Assembly (NCBI GenBank): GCA_002336245.1
Contig: DDDG01000006.1
Span: 124,001 to 188,000, forward strand
Direction of reading: 5' to 3'
DNA: 64,000 bases
Origin: Flavobacteriales bacterium UBA1986
GTDB lineage: Bacteria; Bacteroidota; Bacteroidia; Flavobacteriales_G; Salibacteraceae
The position numbers and the translations under genes are program-made. The notes under the pieces are model-generated. The model saw only the letters and a program-made list of their open reading frames with translations. It searched no databases and was not told where the DNA came from. Shown one piece after another: positions 18,678-26,808 of this stretch; position 1 is the stretch's first letter, and every line of letters starts with the position of its first letter.

Positions 18678-19520
18678 TCAGTAGGTATCAGCCAGTGCTT
18701 TGGAAACCACATTCCGGCAAGGTTGCTCAGAATATTCATTGAAGATCGATTGGCAGGCAGTCGAATCTAAAAGACGATCCCAAGACGCGAGCACGTCTGA
18801 AAGCCTTCTGCTCCCCTTCCGACAACACTCCATGTATCTCTGCACCAATTCGGGCAGACCGCTGCTTCCTTTTTCCTTGAGCATTTCATGCAGACGCATA
18901 AAGTAGGTTGCCCCGCCCCAGTAGAAAGCTGGATATTCGTGCTGCTTTCTGAGTTCACGGAAAAGTTCAGCCGGTGGACTCGGAGAATCCAACAAAGGCA
19001 TGGCTTTCGTCACTTTCGAAACGTACTTATTCTTCACATCCTCATCCGTGTAAATCCCCATGGTTCGCATCACTTGGGCTTGCATGAAGCTCGCGAAGCC
19101 CTCAGCAAACCAAGCGTGATCTTCTCCGAGGTGAGGCAGAGCTAGGTGACTCATTTCATGGGGTGCAGTCCAATCGTTCAAGAAAGCCTCTAGTTTATAG
19201 CTTGGATCGACGTGAAAGTGAATGGACTGATGAGGATAGCGCCAGGTATTTGCCCATGGAACCGGTTCTTTGGCTTTTTCCTTTCTGTGCATGTGTAAGT
19301 GAACATCGAAGGGGAAAGTCCCAAGAGTTTTCTGAGTTGCCTCAAGGGTTGGAATCAACCATGCTTTTAATTTTCCCTTTTCCAAATCACTGAATTCATC
19401 TACCCAATGCCACACAACATCAGCAGAGTTTTCAATCATTTGCCTTTCCGTGGGTTCCTTGCAAAAACTCGAAACCGACAAAGCGATTAAGAACAAGGAT
19501 GTGATGAACTTCAAATGCAT
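18678..19520 (-). CDS. Putative secreted gluzincin zinc peptidase
   Basis: The 280-residue protein has a signal peptide (FITSLFLIALSVSSFC). The core WTAPHEMSHLALPHLGEDH-AWFAEGFASF contains HEMSH (HExxH), and a Glu 21 residues after the second His (AEGFASF) could be the third zinc ligand. This is the gluzincin layout of the M1-like and 'peptidase MA' families. Later text (YWGGATYFMRLHEML) also fits M1-like folds. The Cys residues of the mature part (CCRKGS, ACQS, QPCRN) could form disulfides. No partner gene is evident. Activity is likely from the motif but not certain. Confidence 0.75.
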   Translation of the reverse strand: MHLKFITSLFLIALSVSSFCKEPTERQMIENSADVVWHWVDEFSDLEKGKLKAWLIPTLEATQKTLGTFPFDVHLHMHRKEKAKEPVPWANTWRYPHQSIHFHVDPSYKLEAFLNDWTAPHEMSHLALPHLGEDHAWFAEGFASFMQAQVMRTMGIYTDEDVKNKYVSKVTKAMPLLDSPSPPAELFRELRKQHEYPAFYWGGATYFMRLHEMLKEKGSSGLPELVQRYMECCRKGSRRLSDVLASWDRLLDSTACQSIFNEYSEQPCRNVVSKALADTY

Positions 19521-19666
19521 TGGGTCGAATATAGAGAACTGCTGAGTTCAAATATGATGGAGTATGACATTTGATGAGCTCAAGTGGGTATGGAGATTCA
19601 AAGGGCCTGTTTAGGGAGGAAAGCAAATTGAGGAATTGCTTTCTTTACAGTCAAACAAACAAGGGC

Positions 19667-20122
19667 ATGAACTGGTCGAACATTTTGCATGTAATTAAGG
19701 AAGGAAATCCAGAACCAAAGCACGATCGTCATCAATCTGATGACTTTTGGAAAGAAAAGCTAAGTTCCGATGTATATCGAATTACACGCCTGCATGGAAC
19801 GGAGGCGCCCTTCAGCGGCGAGCTTTGTGAAGTTTTTGAAGAAGGAAATTATCAATGTTCTTGCTGTGAAGAGCCTCTCTTCGATTCTTCAATTAAATTC
19901 TCTTCCTCTTCCGGCTGGCCCAGTTTCACCGACCCCATTCACGAACAAGCCATCAAATACATTAGGGATGATTCACACGGAATGATTCGCGTAGAAGTTC
20001 GATGCAACTCTTGCGATGCTCATCTCGGTCATGTATTTCCAGATGGACCAAAACCTTCGGGACTTCGCTATTGCATCAATTCCCTTTCGCTGCAACTTTC
20101 TAAAGAGAAAGAAAATAACTAG
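19667..20122 (+). CDS. msrB: Peptide-methionine (R)-S-oxide reductase
   Basis: This enzyme reduces the R form of methionine sulfoxide in proteins using thioredoxin. The visible motifs are ITRLHGTEAPFSGE, the first zinc CxxC (CSCC), SSGWPSF, the second CxxC in VRCNSCDAHLGHVF and the catalytic Cys in LRYCINSLSL. The ATG at 19667 gives 151 residues, normal for a cytoplasmic MsrB; 32 in-frame codons upstream do not look coding. The next gene, a lipoprotein, starts 85 bases on. Confidence 0.95.
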   Translation: MNWSNILHVIKEGNPEPKHDRHQSDDFWKEKLSSDVYRITRLHGTEAPFSGELCEVFEEGNYQCSCCEEPLFDSSIKFSSSSGWPSFTDPIHEQAIKYIRDDSHGMIRVEVRCNSCDAHLGHVFPDGPKPSGLRYCINSLSLQLSKEKENN

Positions 20123-20207
20123 GAATGAGTGATGAAGTCCAATAGGAACATCTGCAAAAAAGCTTGATGTTTGCGCAAACTTTCAAGGCAAAATCAACGA
20201 AAAAGAA

Positions 20208-20777
20208 ATGAAGCAAATACTCAGTCTAAGTTCCCTATTGATTCTTCTGCTATTTGCCTTCCAGTCGTGCAATGAAGCTGCTGAAACGCCATCTGAAGAC
20301 CTATCTGCAACCGAGGTGGACACCTTAGATGCCTTCGATTGTCCATTCGACGAATCGAATCAAGACGATGCCTTCATGAAGGAACTTGATCATTTTGTGC
20401 ACTACACCTGGATTGACTCAGCGAAAATGGCTGTGGTTCCATTGGCCAACAAAGACACACTTTTCATCACTCGAGGTGGCTGCTTGAATTTCAATTTCTT
20501 CGCAGAGTTGCATACCTCAGTCACCGAACCTGTAATCAACGACATCCCATTTTGGTTCGAACGCGGACTTGCTTTGGCTCAGTCTTTTTTACCCGAGGAA
20601 GAAACCAAAAAACTCAAGGCACTTATGGATTCGCAATCCTATTCCCTTGACGCTACAAACAATCAGATGTTTGTCACCTTCGAGCAAGATGAGCATTGTG
20701 AAATGACGATGATGGTTTTTCTAAATCAAAAGCGAGAGCACAACATCATGCTGGAGATTGGCTACTCAGATTGCTGA
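20208..20777 (+). CDS. Hypothetical lipoprotein
   Basis: The 189-residue protein has a type II signal peptide with the lipobox AFQSC at ~19-21. The acidic linker (EAAETPSEDLSATEVDTLD) leads into a globular domain with four Cys (FDCPFDE, GGCLNF, EHCEMT, YSDC) that may pair in the periplasm. I do not recognise a family. It follows msrB but may be transcribed on its own. Confidence 0.6.
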   Translation: MKQILSLSSLLILLLFAFQSCNEAAETPSEDLSATEVDTLDAFDCPFDESNQDDAFMKELDHFVHYTWIDSAKMAVVPLANKDTLFITRGGCLNFNFFAELHTSVTEPVINDIPFWFERGLALAQSFLPEEETKKLKALMDSQSYSLDATNNQMFVTFEQDEHCEMTMMVFLNQKREHNIMLEIGYSDC

Positions 20778-20973
20778 TCTTGTTCAATTCAGGATGAGGA
20801 ATTCTCTCGACCTCTTCCCTAGCCTCGATTCCTCCTAAACTCAGCGAACAATTTTTCTAGAATAAAGTCGTGGACGAATAATACGCCCTAGGTTCTTTTT
20901 TCTTGCTTGAATTTTATACATTAAACGACTCAAATAGATTCAAATAATCTGCTCATTATTAAAATTAGATTTT

Positions 20974-21585
20974 ATGAAAAAACAGTACCTATTCATGTTG
21001 ATGGGGTGTTTGATTGGGGGGAGCGCTATTGGCCAAACTTCCTTTTCAAAAACCATTGTCACGGATCAACCAACCGAACTAGTAGCTGACGCTGGTTCCG
21101 ACATCGACGAGCCACAAGGCACTGATGTGAAGTTAGGAGACACGCTTGCTGGTGTTGCTTCTGGTGGAACAACGCCTTACACGTATGCATGGTCTCCAGC
21201 TACTGGACTAGACGATGCTAGCTTGGCGAATCCAACTGCAACTGTGGGTGGAGCAAATCAGAACTACAGCTTGAGCGTTACGGATGCTCGCAATTGCACT
21301 TCAACAGACGATATGGACCTTACAGTTAAAGGTCTTTCTCTATTGGATTTGAGCAAAGGACAAGTGAAACTTTTCCCTGTTCCTACGCAAGACGTTCTCT
21401 TCATAGAGAATGGTGCTGAGCTGAAAGAAATGAATTTGTTTAATCTATCTGGGCAATCGATTTTGAGAATGTCCATTACTGATGGATTGAATCAAATTGA
21501 TCTTTCCAATGTTCCAGCAGGTATTTATGAACTCCAATTGATGGATGGCAAGCAAAGTCATACGTCAAGTATTGTTGTACGCTAA
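20974..21585 (+). CDS. Small T9SS-secreted protein with a PKD/SprB-like domain
   Basis: The 203-residue protein has a signal peptide (LMGCLIGGSAIGQ), one immunoglobulin/PKD-like domain at ~40-118 (DTLAGVASGGTTPYTYAWSP, YSLSVTDARNCTSTDD) and a type A T9SS sorting domain (LFPVPTQDVLFIENG, LFNLSGQSIL, LSNVPAGIYELQL, then VVR at the end). The sorting domain predicts export and anchoring at the cell surface. The gene starts after a 196-base spacer (20778-20973) and is followed 2 bases later by a second surface-protein gene. Confidence 0.8.
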   Translation: MKKQYLFMLMGCLIGGSAIGQTSFSKTIVTDQPTELVADAGSDIDEPQGTDVKLGDTLAGVASGGTTPYTYAWSPATGLDDASLANPTATVGGANQNYSLSVTDARNCTSTDDMDLTVKGLSLLDLSKGQVKLFPVPTQDVLFIENGAELKEMNLFNLSGQSILRMSITDGLNQIDLSNVPAGIYELQLMDGKQSHTSSIVVR

Positions 21586-21587
21586 TA

Positions 21588-22655
21588 ATGATGAAGATGA
21601 AAAACATAGCAATAGCTTTAACAGCGCTTTGTGCACTCGCCTTCGGAAGTGTGCAAGCCCAAACAGATACAGTAAAACTTCTTGTAGGTGATACTTTAAA
21701 CCTCGACCTCGATGCTGCGCGCGGCAGTGTTCAGTGGCAAAAATCCAGTGATGCGTCAACTTGGACAGACATCGCAGGTGAAACCAATACGAGCATCAGC
21801 TACGCGATGGATGCGGTTCCTCAATATTTTAGAGCCGTTATTTCAGAGGGTGATTGTAATGACTTCAACTCTCCTTTTGTTGTCGTCCAAACTTGTTTCG
21901 GTGCACCAATTCTTACAACTACTGCAATCACAAACATTGGTCGTTTCGATGCTACCGGTGGGGGTGAAGTTCTAGACAATGGTTGTGCCCCTGTTCAAGC
22001 AAGAGGTGTGGTTTACTCTACGAGTCCAAACCCAACAATTCTAAACAACTCTACGGCTGATGGTACTGGACTTGGAAGCTTCACTTCAAGCTTGGTCAAC
22101 CTTACAGCTGGTGTAACATACTATGTACGTTCTTATGCCTTCAATGGCACCTTCACTGGCTATGGCCCAGAGATATCGTTCACTACAGCTTCTCAGTACG
22201 CTTTAGGTGATACTGGACCTGGTGGAGGACTTGTTTTCTATCTTGACGCTAGTGGCGGTGGATGGGAAGCAGCAACATCAGACCAGAGCGCTTCTGCGCC
22301 ATGGAGTTGCAGTGGAACAACCTTCAACACTAGTTTGTCTGCCGATTCAAGCGCAGCCAACACCAATAAGATTGTAAACAATGGTTGCAGCAACTCTAAC
22401 GAGGCAGCAGACATATGTGCAGCATTAACTTTAGGTGGTTTCTCTGATTGGGTACTTCCTTCTAAAGATGCCCTTTTGTTGATGTACACCAACCTACACC
22501 AGAGTTCATTGGGTGGCTTTAACACTTCAGGAGAGTATTGGTCATCTTCTGAGCAATTCAGCAACTTTGCGTGGCACTACAACTTTGGTTTTGGAAATAC
22601 ACAAGCTTCTCAGCGAAGTCAAAACTTTAGAGTAAGAGCCGTTAGAAAATTCTAA
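21588..22655 (+). CDS. Secreted protein with fibronectin-like and Lcl/DUF1566-like domains
   Basis: The 355-residue protein has a signal peptide (ALTALCALAFGSVQA). After a short Ig-like region (SVQWQKSSDASTWTDIAGE), residues ~105-205 form a fibronectin-like module (GVTYYVRSYAFNGTFTGYGP). Residues ~207-355 match the Lcl/DUF1566 fold: GGGLVFYLDASGGGWEAA, GGFSDWVLPSKDALLLMY, YWSSSEQFSNFAWHYNF, FRVRAVRKF. These C-type-lectin-like modules are found in adhesins and surface proteins. There is no T9SS sorting domain. Start choice is MM or the second Met. Confidence 0.75.
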   Translation: MMKMKNIAIALTALCALAFGSVQAQTDTVKLLVGDTLNLDLDAARGSVQWQKSSDASTWTDIAGETNTSISYAMDAVPQYFRAVISEGDCNDFNSPFVVVQTCFGAPILTTTAITNIGRFDATGGGEVLDNGCAPVQARGVVYSTSPNPTILNNSTADGTGLGSFTSSLVNLTAGVTYYVRSYAFNGTFTGYGPEISFTTASQYALGDTGPGGGLVFYLDASGGGWEAATSDQSASAPWSCSGTTFNTSLSADSSAANTNKIVNNGCSNSNEAADICAALTLGGFSDWVLPSKDALLLMYTNLHQSSLGGFNTSGEYWSSSEQFSNFAWHYNFGFGNTQASQRSQNFRVRAVRKF

Positions 22656-22675
22656 GAGCCATACAACACAAAAGA

Positions 22676-22713
22676 AAAAGGCCCAGCTTCTCACGAAGTC
22701 TGGGCTTTTTTTT
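22676..22713 (+). terminator. Rho-independent terminator
   Basis: AAAGGCCCAGCTTC-TCAC-GAAGTCTGGGCTTTTTTTT forms a long stem with one bulged base and a T run. It ends the two-gene unit 20974-22655. Confidence 0.9.
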
Positions 22714-22736
22714 GGCCACCATCAGGAAAGTGCCAA

Positions 22737-22768
22737 CAAAAAAAGCGAGCCGAAGCTCGCTTTTCCTT
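22737..22768 (-). terminator. Rho-independent terminator of the Omp28-like gene
   Basis: AAAAGCGAGC-CGAA-GCTCGCTTTT is a perfect 10-base stem with a tetraloop. Flanking A and T runs make it usable on either strand. It lies 38 bases after the minus-strand stop at 22806. Confidence 0.85.
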
Positions 22769-22805
22769 TTCTATAAGTTCGACCATGCTTTATGGTCTTA
22801 AGCTT

Positions 22806-23906
22806 TTAGTGACGAACGATCAAACGCTCGCTGTAAGATTCACCTTCGGACGTCCATTGAACTAAGTAGAGGCCGTTGTTTACCTCAGAAAGATCAATAG
22901 CGCCTACTCCACTTTCAATCTTTTGACCCAATACATTTATCAAGGTCAATTCAACTCCTTCCATACCACTGAGGCGCACTTGATTGTTTGCTGGGTTTGG
23001 AATTAAAAGTCGTGCTGGAAGCTCCTCCAAATCTTCAGAACCAGTAAGGTCTGGATTGTAATTCTCTCCAAGTGGATTGTTTGGATTCATCGGGTGGTAG
23101 GTATCCGTTTCATCCGCCGGGTCAAAACCCCAAGCAGAATTCACCATGCTTCGATCGATGTTCTGAACGAATACAACAACCTCCAAATTTTCAAAATTTT
23201 CTACGCTGTGCTCAATGGCATGATCAATCTCGTCGCTCGAATTACTTGGCAAGCGATAATTTCCATTGAAAGTATAGGTGCCTGTGCGGTTTACAACTGT
23301 GTCTTTAGGTAAATCCCCAACGATAAATTCACCAGCACTCGGAATCATCTTCTTCATTACATACTCAAAAGAATTCTCACCATTTGACTTGACATTGTTT
23401 ACGGTTGTCCGTTCCAAGATCGAAATCCAAAAGCGATTGGCAGGACCTGGAACATCTCTTAGAGCTTCCAAGTCGATGTTGTAATCCAAGGTTTTTCCTC
23501 CATTGGACCAAGTGAGTTTAGGAGTGATTTTTAATCCAGTATATTTTTGAACCTCGCTGTCGTAGACACTTGTGTTCATATTGCTTGGGTTACCAATGGC
23601 CACTCCATTGATGAACATCGCCGGCACAGAATTAATGCCGTAAAAGGATCGGCGACCACCTGCCTCAGTTGTATAGTAAGGATCACCTGAACCTGGCCAC
23701 GACATCTGGTATTTCACCATCACATAACGATTCACATAATCTTCATCGTCTATAAAAAGTTCTTTGATTCTAATGTTTCCAGGCCTGCAAGGTCCACATG
23801 TCGAACTAGTAAAAACTTCGAGGAATGGCGTTTTAGGAATGGAGTCGGTTTGCGCAGATGCACTTCCGAAAAACAAACAAGCGATGGGGAGTAAAAATTT
23901 TTTCAT
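22806..23906 (-). CDS. Omp28-like secreted protein with T9SS sorting domain
   Basis: The 366-residue protein has a signal peptide (LLPIACLFFGSASA). The next ~200 residues have a thioredoxin-like fold, with LEVFTSSTCGPCRPGN carrying a CGPC pair, YVMVKYQMSWPGSGDPYY, and VPAMFINGVAIG in the cis-Pro region. This pattern is typical of Omp28 relatives of Bacteroidota. The C-terminal ~75 residues (LLIPNPANNQVRLSG, LINVLGQKIESG, LSEVNNGLYLVQW, RLIVRH) form a type A sorting domain. It could act in surface disulfide chemistry; that is inference. Confidence 0.85.
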   Translation of the reverse strand: MKKFLLPIACLFFGSASAQTDSIPKTPFLEVFTSSTCGPCRPGNIRIKELFIDDEDYVNRYVMVKYQMSWPGSGDPYYTTEAGGRRSFYGINSVPAMFINGVAIGNPSNMNTSVYDSEVQKYTGLKITPKLTWSNGGKTLDYNIDLEALRDVPGPANRFWISILERTTVNNVKSNGENSFEYVMKKMIPSAGEFIVGDLPKDTVVNRTGTYTFNGNYRLPSNSSDEIDHAIEHSVENFENLEVVVFVQNIDRSMVNSAWGFDPADETDTYHPMNPNNPLGENYNPDLTGSEDLEELPARLLIPNPANNQVRLSGMEGVELTLINVLGQKIESGVGAIDLSEVNNGLYLVQWTSEGESYSERLIVRH

Positions 23907-23927
23907 TGTTTTAGCTTTCTATACGAA

Positions 23928-23935
23928 CAAAAGTA
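23928..23935 (-). promoter_or_regulatory. Promoter -7 box for the Omp28-like gene
   Basis: On the minus strand TACTTTTG matches TAnnTTTG exactly, 21 bases before the ATG. A TTG lies 23 bases further upstream, slightly long for the -33 element. Confidence 0.45.
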
Positions 23936-24075
23936 GGCTAAGGTAAGCTGAAAAATGTCAAGTGCAGGACCATAGGTATTTGTCGGTTTCGCACATCGCA
24001 AAGCTTCGCTGTCTATCATCGTTTAATTTTTGAACCGTCGGATAATAAAACGGCTACATTTAGCCGCTGTCATTT

Positions 24076-24654
24076 ATGCGTCGAATCAATCTAATATACC
24101 TTTCAGTCCTCGGATTACTCTTAACGATCACCCAATCGTGTAAAGAACAAAAATTCGACATCGAGCACGCAAGCAGTAACATCTGCACTTGTTACAACGC
24201 GATTGAAATCGGAAGTTTAGACCTGAAAGTAGGTGAATGCCTCGAGAAGTATGAAGCTGAGCATCGCAAAGACATTCAGAAATTCTTCACTCAAGATTCG
24301 GGAAGAAATGCGATTTACCACTTTTCCCTGACCACCATCGAACACATGCTGAAGTCGTGCGATGGTTTTTTTCATGAAGCAGAAGCACTGTACATAAATC
24401 TTTATCCCGTTGACAGCAGCCAAGAAAACTTTCAACGCATAGATCACTTGGCTTTCCAGATAAATACCATGGACAATGTAGACAGCCTCGTACAGATAGT
24501 CGAGGAGCGCATTGAACGCAACCTGAGAGCTCGAAACTTCCATGAAGCATTGGCTGGCATAGAACGCATGCACGTCTTAAATCCAGAAGATTTTGGCACC
24601 TACTTAGCAGCAGCCTATGCGCAATACAGTATGGGAGAATTTAAACTCGCATGA
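24076..24654 (+). CDS. TPR-containing lipoprotein, shortened by an in-frame TGA
   Basis: The 192 residues begin with a lipoprotein leader (VLGLLLTITQSC). The mature part has paired Cys (SSNICTCYNA, VGECLEKYEAE, KSCDGFF) and helical repeats. The last of these (TYLAAAYAQYSMGEFKLA) breaks off in the middle of a TPR at a TGA (24652-24654). The same frame continues past the stop and completes the repeat (next entry). As it stands, the protein lacks its last ~35 residues. Function is unknown. Confidence 0.65.
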   Translation: MRRINLIYLSVLGLLLTITQSCKEQKFDIEHASSNICTCYNAIEIGSLDLKVGECLEKYEAEHRKDIQKFFTQDSGRNAIYHFSLTTIEHMLKSCDGFFHEAEALYINLYPVDSSQENFQRIDHLAFQINTMDNVDSLVQIVEERIERNLRARNFHEALAGIERMHVLNPEDFGTYLAAAYAQYSMGEFKLA

Positions 24655-24762
24655 TTATCGGTAGAGAAAGCACTTGAGCTCTCGCAAAATCCCGACCTCG
24701 AGCTTTTTAAGGTACTCATAGAGCATCGGCACAGAGAAGCTCTATTGACTATGGACATTTAG
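24655..24762 (+). pseudogene. In-frame continuation of the TPR lipoprotein gene after the TGA
   Basis: The frame after the TGA encodes LSVEKALELSQNPDLELFKV and then a charged helix ending at TAG 24760-24762. Read across the stop, GEFKLA-x-LSVEKALEL has exact TPR spacing. The end overlaps the stop of the convergent gene, as is normal for tightly packed genes here, so the longer form is probably ancestral. Confidence 0.65.
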
Positions 24763-25184
24763 CTAGAGTGGTCTGCTATGATGACCCAATCTCCGTCTAC
24801 TCGTTGCCAGTTCAAGCTAAACGAACCTGAGAGTGTGTCTTTTACACGGTCGAGTTGCCACGCCCCTATGACCAAGGCATTGTTTTGCCCCAAAGCTTTT
24901 AATTCGAATATGTCGAATGAAAGTCGGCCCATTTCTTCCCGATTGGGGTAGCTCCGCTTATAGTTTTTAAGGGTCTTCGCATGCCCGTAATTCAAACCAC
25001 CACGTCCTACGAACATCAGTGAATCGGTTTTGAGGTAAGCCGTCATAAAACCATCCAAGTCGCCTTCATTCCACGATACAACTTGTGCCTCCAATCGCTC
25101 CAAAATGCGTTCACGATCGGCAGTTTGAAAACCAGTATTGCAAGAACATAGGATGAGGCCGAGAATGAAAACTAGGTTGCGCAT
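24759..25184 (-). CDS. NTF2-like lipoprotein (DUF4440/SnoaL-like)
   Basis: From ATG 25184 the protein has 141 residues, with a lipobox ILCSC. The rest shows the NTF2-like cone fold: ILERLEAQVVSWNEGDLDGF, AYLKTDSLMFV, LKNYKRSYPN, ALVIGAWQLDR, SLNWQRVDGDWVIIADHSS. DUF4440 and SnoaL-like proteins bind small ligands or act as enzymes; the ligand is unknown. An upstream ATG at 25214 would add 10 residues before the leader and is less likely. Confidence 0.8.
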   Translation of the reverse strand: MRNLVFILGLILCSCNTGFQTADRERILERLEAQVVSWNEGDLDGFMTAYLKTDSLMFVGRGGLNYGHAKTLKNYKRSYPNREEMGRLSFDIFELKALGQNNALVIGAWQLDRVKDTLSGSFSLNWQRVDGDWVIIADHSS

Positions 25185-25255
25185 GCCCCAAAAATAAGAA
25201 AGCCGCCAATCCAAAGGACAAACGACTCTCTCACTACTGAAGGATATGATTCTTA

Positions 25256-26710
25256 CTATTCTTTAATGATCTTCTTGGTCATGCTCTGTGCACCTTGACG
25301 CACATTGAGGAAATAAATTCCAGATGGCTCACTTCGAATGTCGAAGGATTGCTCGTAGACCGAATCGAGGTTCTTAATGATCTCCTCAAATATTTTTCTT
25401 CCTTGAACATCGTACAAGCTGATGGTCGTCTCCCCTTTTTTGATCAAATCGAGTTTCAAGTCAAAACGCCCTTTCGTCGGGTTGGGCTTAAATTCCATTG
25501 CTTTAAACTCCAGATCATTCTCTATCGATATCGGCTCGCCTGTTTTGTCTTTGAGCTGCTTCAAATCTTTCGTAGAAGGATCTGCGACCTCAATCTTCAT
25601 TCGCACTATAACATCTTCTTGTTGATTGTCTGAAATCCAACTAAATCCTTTGGAGGTGTAGCCTTTGCGACTTCCAAGCTCCCCTTCTAGATTCAACTTC
25701 TTTCCGTCTCGATACAATTCAACGGCAACTTTATCTCCAACTTCTTTCGCTTTAAGGGCTTCAAGAACGTCATCAAAATCTTCAATTGAATTCCCATCAA
25801 TCTTCCTCAATTGATCGCCTTTTTGAATTCCCATCTTCTCAGCAGTGGAACCTTCAATTACAGAGCCGATTTCCACTCCTTTTTCTGAATTGCCATTCGT
25901 AATGCCTAAGAAAGCCCTGTCGTCACCAGAATACATCATCTGCACATGCTTCATGCGCTTTTCGATCTGCTCTTCAAGGCCTTCCATATCTTCGCCAAGG
26001 TCCTTTCCGAGTTGATCCCAATTTGGAGAGTAACTGTGCACCTTCATTTGTTGTGCTCCTAGTTCAACCTTGGTTTTTTGCTTTTGCCCGTCGCGCACGT
26101 ATTCTACGTCAACTACATCTCCTGATTTGTTGGCTTTTATTAAAGTTGAAAGACTTTTGAAGTCCTGAACTTCTTGATCGTCGAAGCGAATAATTACATC
26201 ACCCTTTTTCAAGCCTGCCTTTTCAGCACCTGAACCCTCAACAATTCCGCTCACATAGCTTCCAGACTCAGCTTCTTTCTCAGCAAGATCGCCTTGCGAC
26301 TCTTCATCGTCGGTAGTATACTGTTTCCAGACTTCCTTTCCATAAACGCCCATAAATGCGCGCTCTTCGCCCTTTTCTTCTGGCGCCTTGGGAACCTTAA
26401 AGTGATAGTGTTTTACGTCTTCTTCGCTTTTACCGCGCTTAATGTAGATCTCAATTTCCTCGTCTTCGGAGTTCACATCAATGTCGATGTCTTTTAGTAT
26501 TTCTAAACTTTCAAAAAGCTCATTGAGGTTCAGATTTTCAAAGTTGATCTCCTCAACTTTTTTCTCCGTTTTTCCGTCTTCAATAACTTCAACTTCAATA
26601 CGGATGATTTTATCCTCAGAATCCTTCTCGGATTTCTGCGCTATGGTGGTGTTTGCGAATAGGAATGTAAATGCTATTAAATAAAGTGGCAGTTGGTGGA
26701 ATGTTTTCAT
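25256..26710 (-). CDS. Secreted double-PDZ protein with T9SS sorting domain
   Basis: From ATG 26710 the protein has 484 residues. It has a signal peptide (LYLIAFTFLFANTTIA), an acidic region (~17-110) and two PDZ domains: the first at ~115-215 (SGIVEGSGAEKAGLKKGDVI), the second at ~260-345 (SVIEGSTAEKMGIQKGDQL). A type A sorting domain closes it (FKPNPTKGRFDLKL, LYDVQGRKIFEE, EPSGIYFLNVRQG). No protease triad is present, so it is a binding or scaffold protein rather than an HtrA/DegP enzyme. An upstream start would overlap the -7 box and is rejected. Confidence 0.88.
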   Translation of the reverse strand: MKTFHQLPLYLIAFTFLFANTTIAQKSEKDSEDKIIRIEVEVIEDGKTEKKVEEINFENLNLNELFESLEILKDIDIDVNSEDEEIEIYIKRGKSEEDVKHYHFKVPKAPEEKGEERAFMGVYGKEVWKQYTTDDEESQGDLAEKEAESGSYVSGIVEGSGAEKAGLKKGDVIIRFDDQEVQDFKSLSTLIKANKSGDVVDVEYVRDGQKQKTKVELGAQQMKVHSYSPNWDQLGKDLGEDMEGLEEQIEKRMKHVQMMYSGDDRAFLGITNGNSEKGVEIGSVIEGSTAEKMGIQKGDQLRKIDGNSIEDFDDVLEALKAKEVGDKVAVELYRDGKKLNLEGELGSRKGYTSKGFSWISDNQQEDVIVRMKIEVADPSTKDLKQLKDKTGEPISIENDLEFKAMEFKPNPTKGRFDLKLDLIKKGETTISLYDVQGRKIFEEIIKNLDSVYEQSFDIRSEPSGIYFLNVRQGAQSMTKKIIKE

Positions 26711-26733
26711 GACATGTTTGAATTGGTATGGGC

Positions 26734-26741
26734 CAAATGTA
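26734..26741 (-). promoter_or_regulatory. Promoter -7 box for the double-PDZ gene
   Basis: On the minus strand TACATTTG matches TAnnTTTG exactly, 23 bases before the ATG at 26710. No clear -33 TTTG is seen. Confidence 0.45.
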
Positions 26742-26808
26742 TCGCAGGCCACACTGGAATTGTGTTAAAGCCTTTGTTATCGATTGTTAAGGATTCTAAA
26801 ACGCCCTG

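Noticed and set aside
20778..20973. Small gene or riboswitch in the 196-base spacer before the T9SS/Lcl unit
   Set aside because: It is AT-rich with no coding frame of useful length and no recognisable aptamer. It probably only holds a promoter.
24652..24654. TGA as a selenocysteine codon
   Set aside because: The position falls at an ordinary helix position of a TPR, not at a redox site, and I see no SECIS-like hairpin just downstream. A plain nonsense change is simpler.
26711..26752. Longer start for the double-PDZ gene at 26752
   Set aside because: It would cover the TACATTTG -7 box and place a non-leader sequence before a good signal peptide at 26710.
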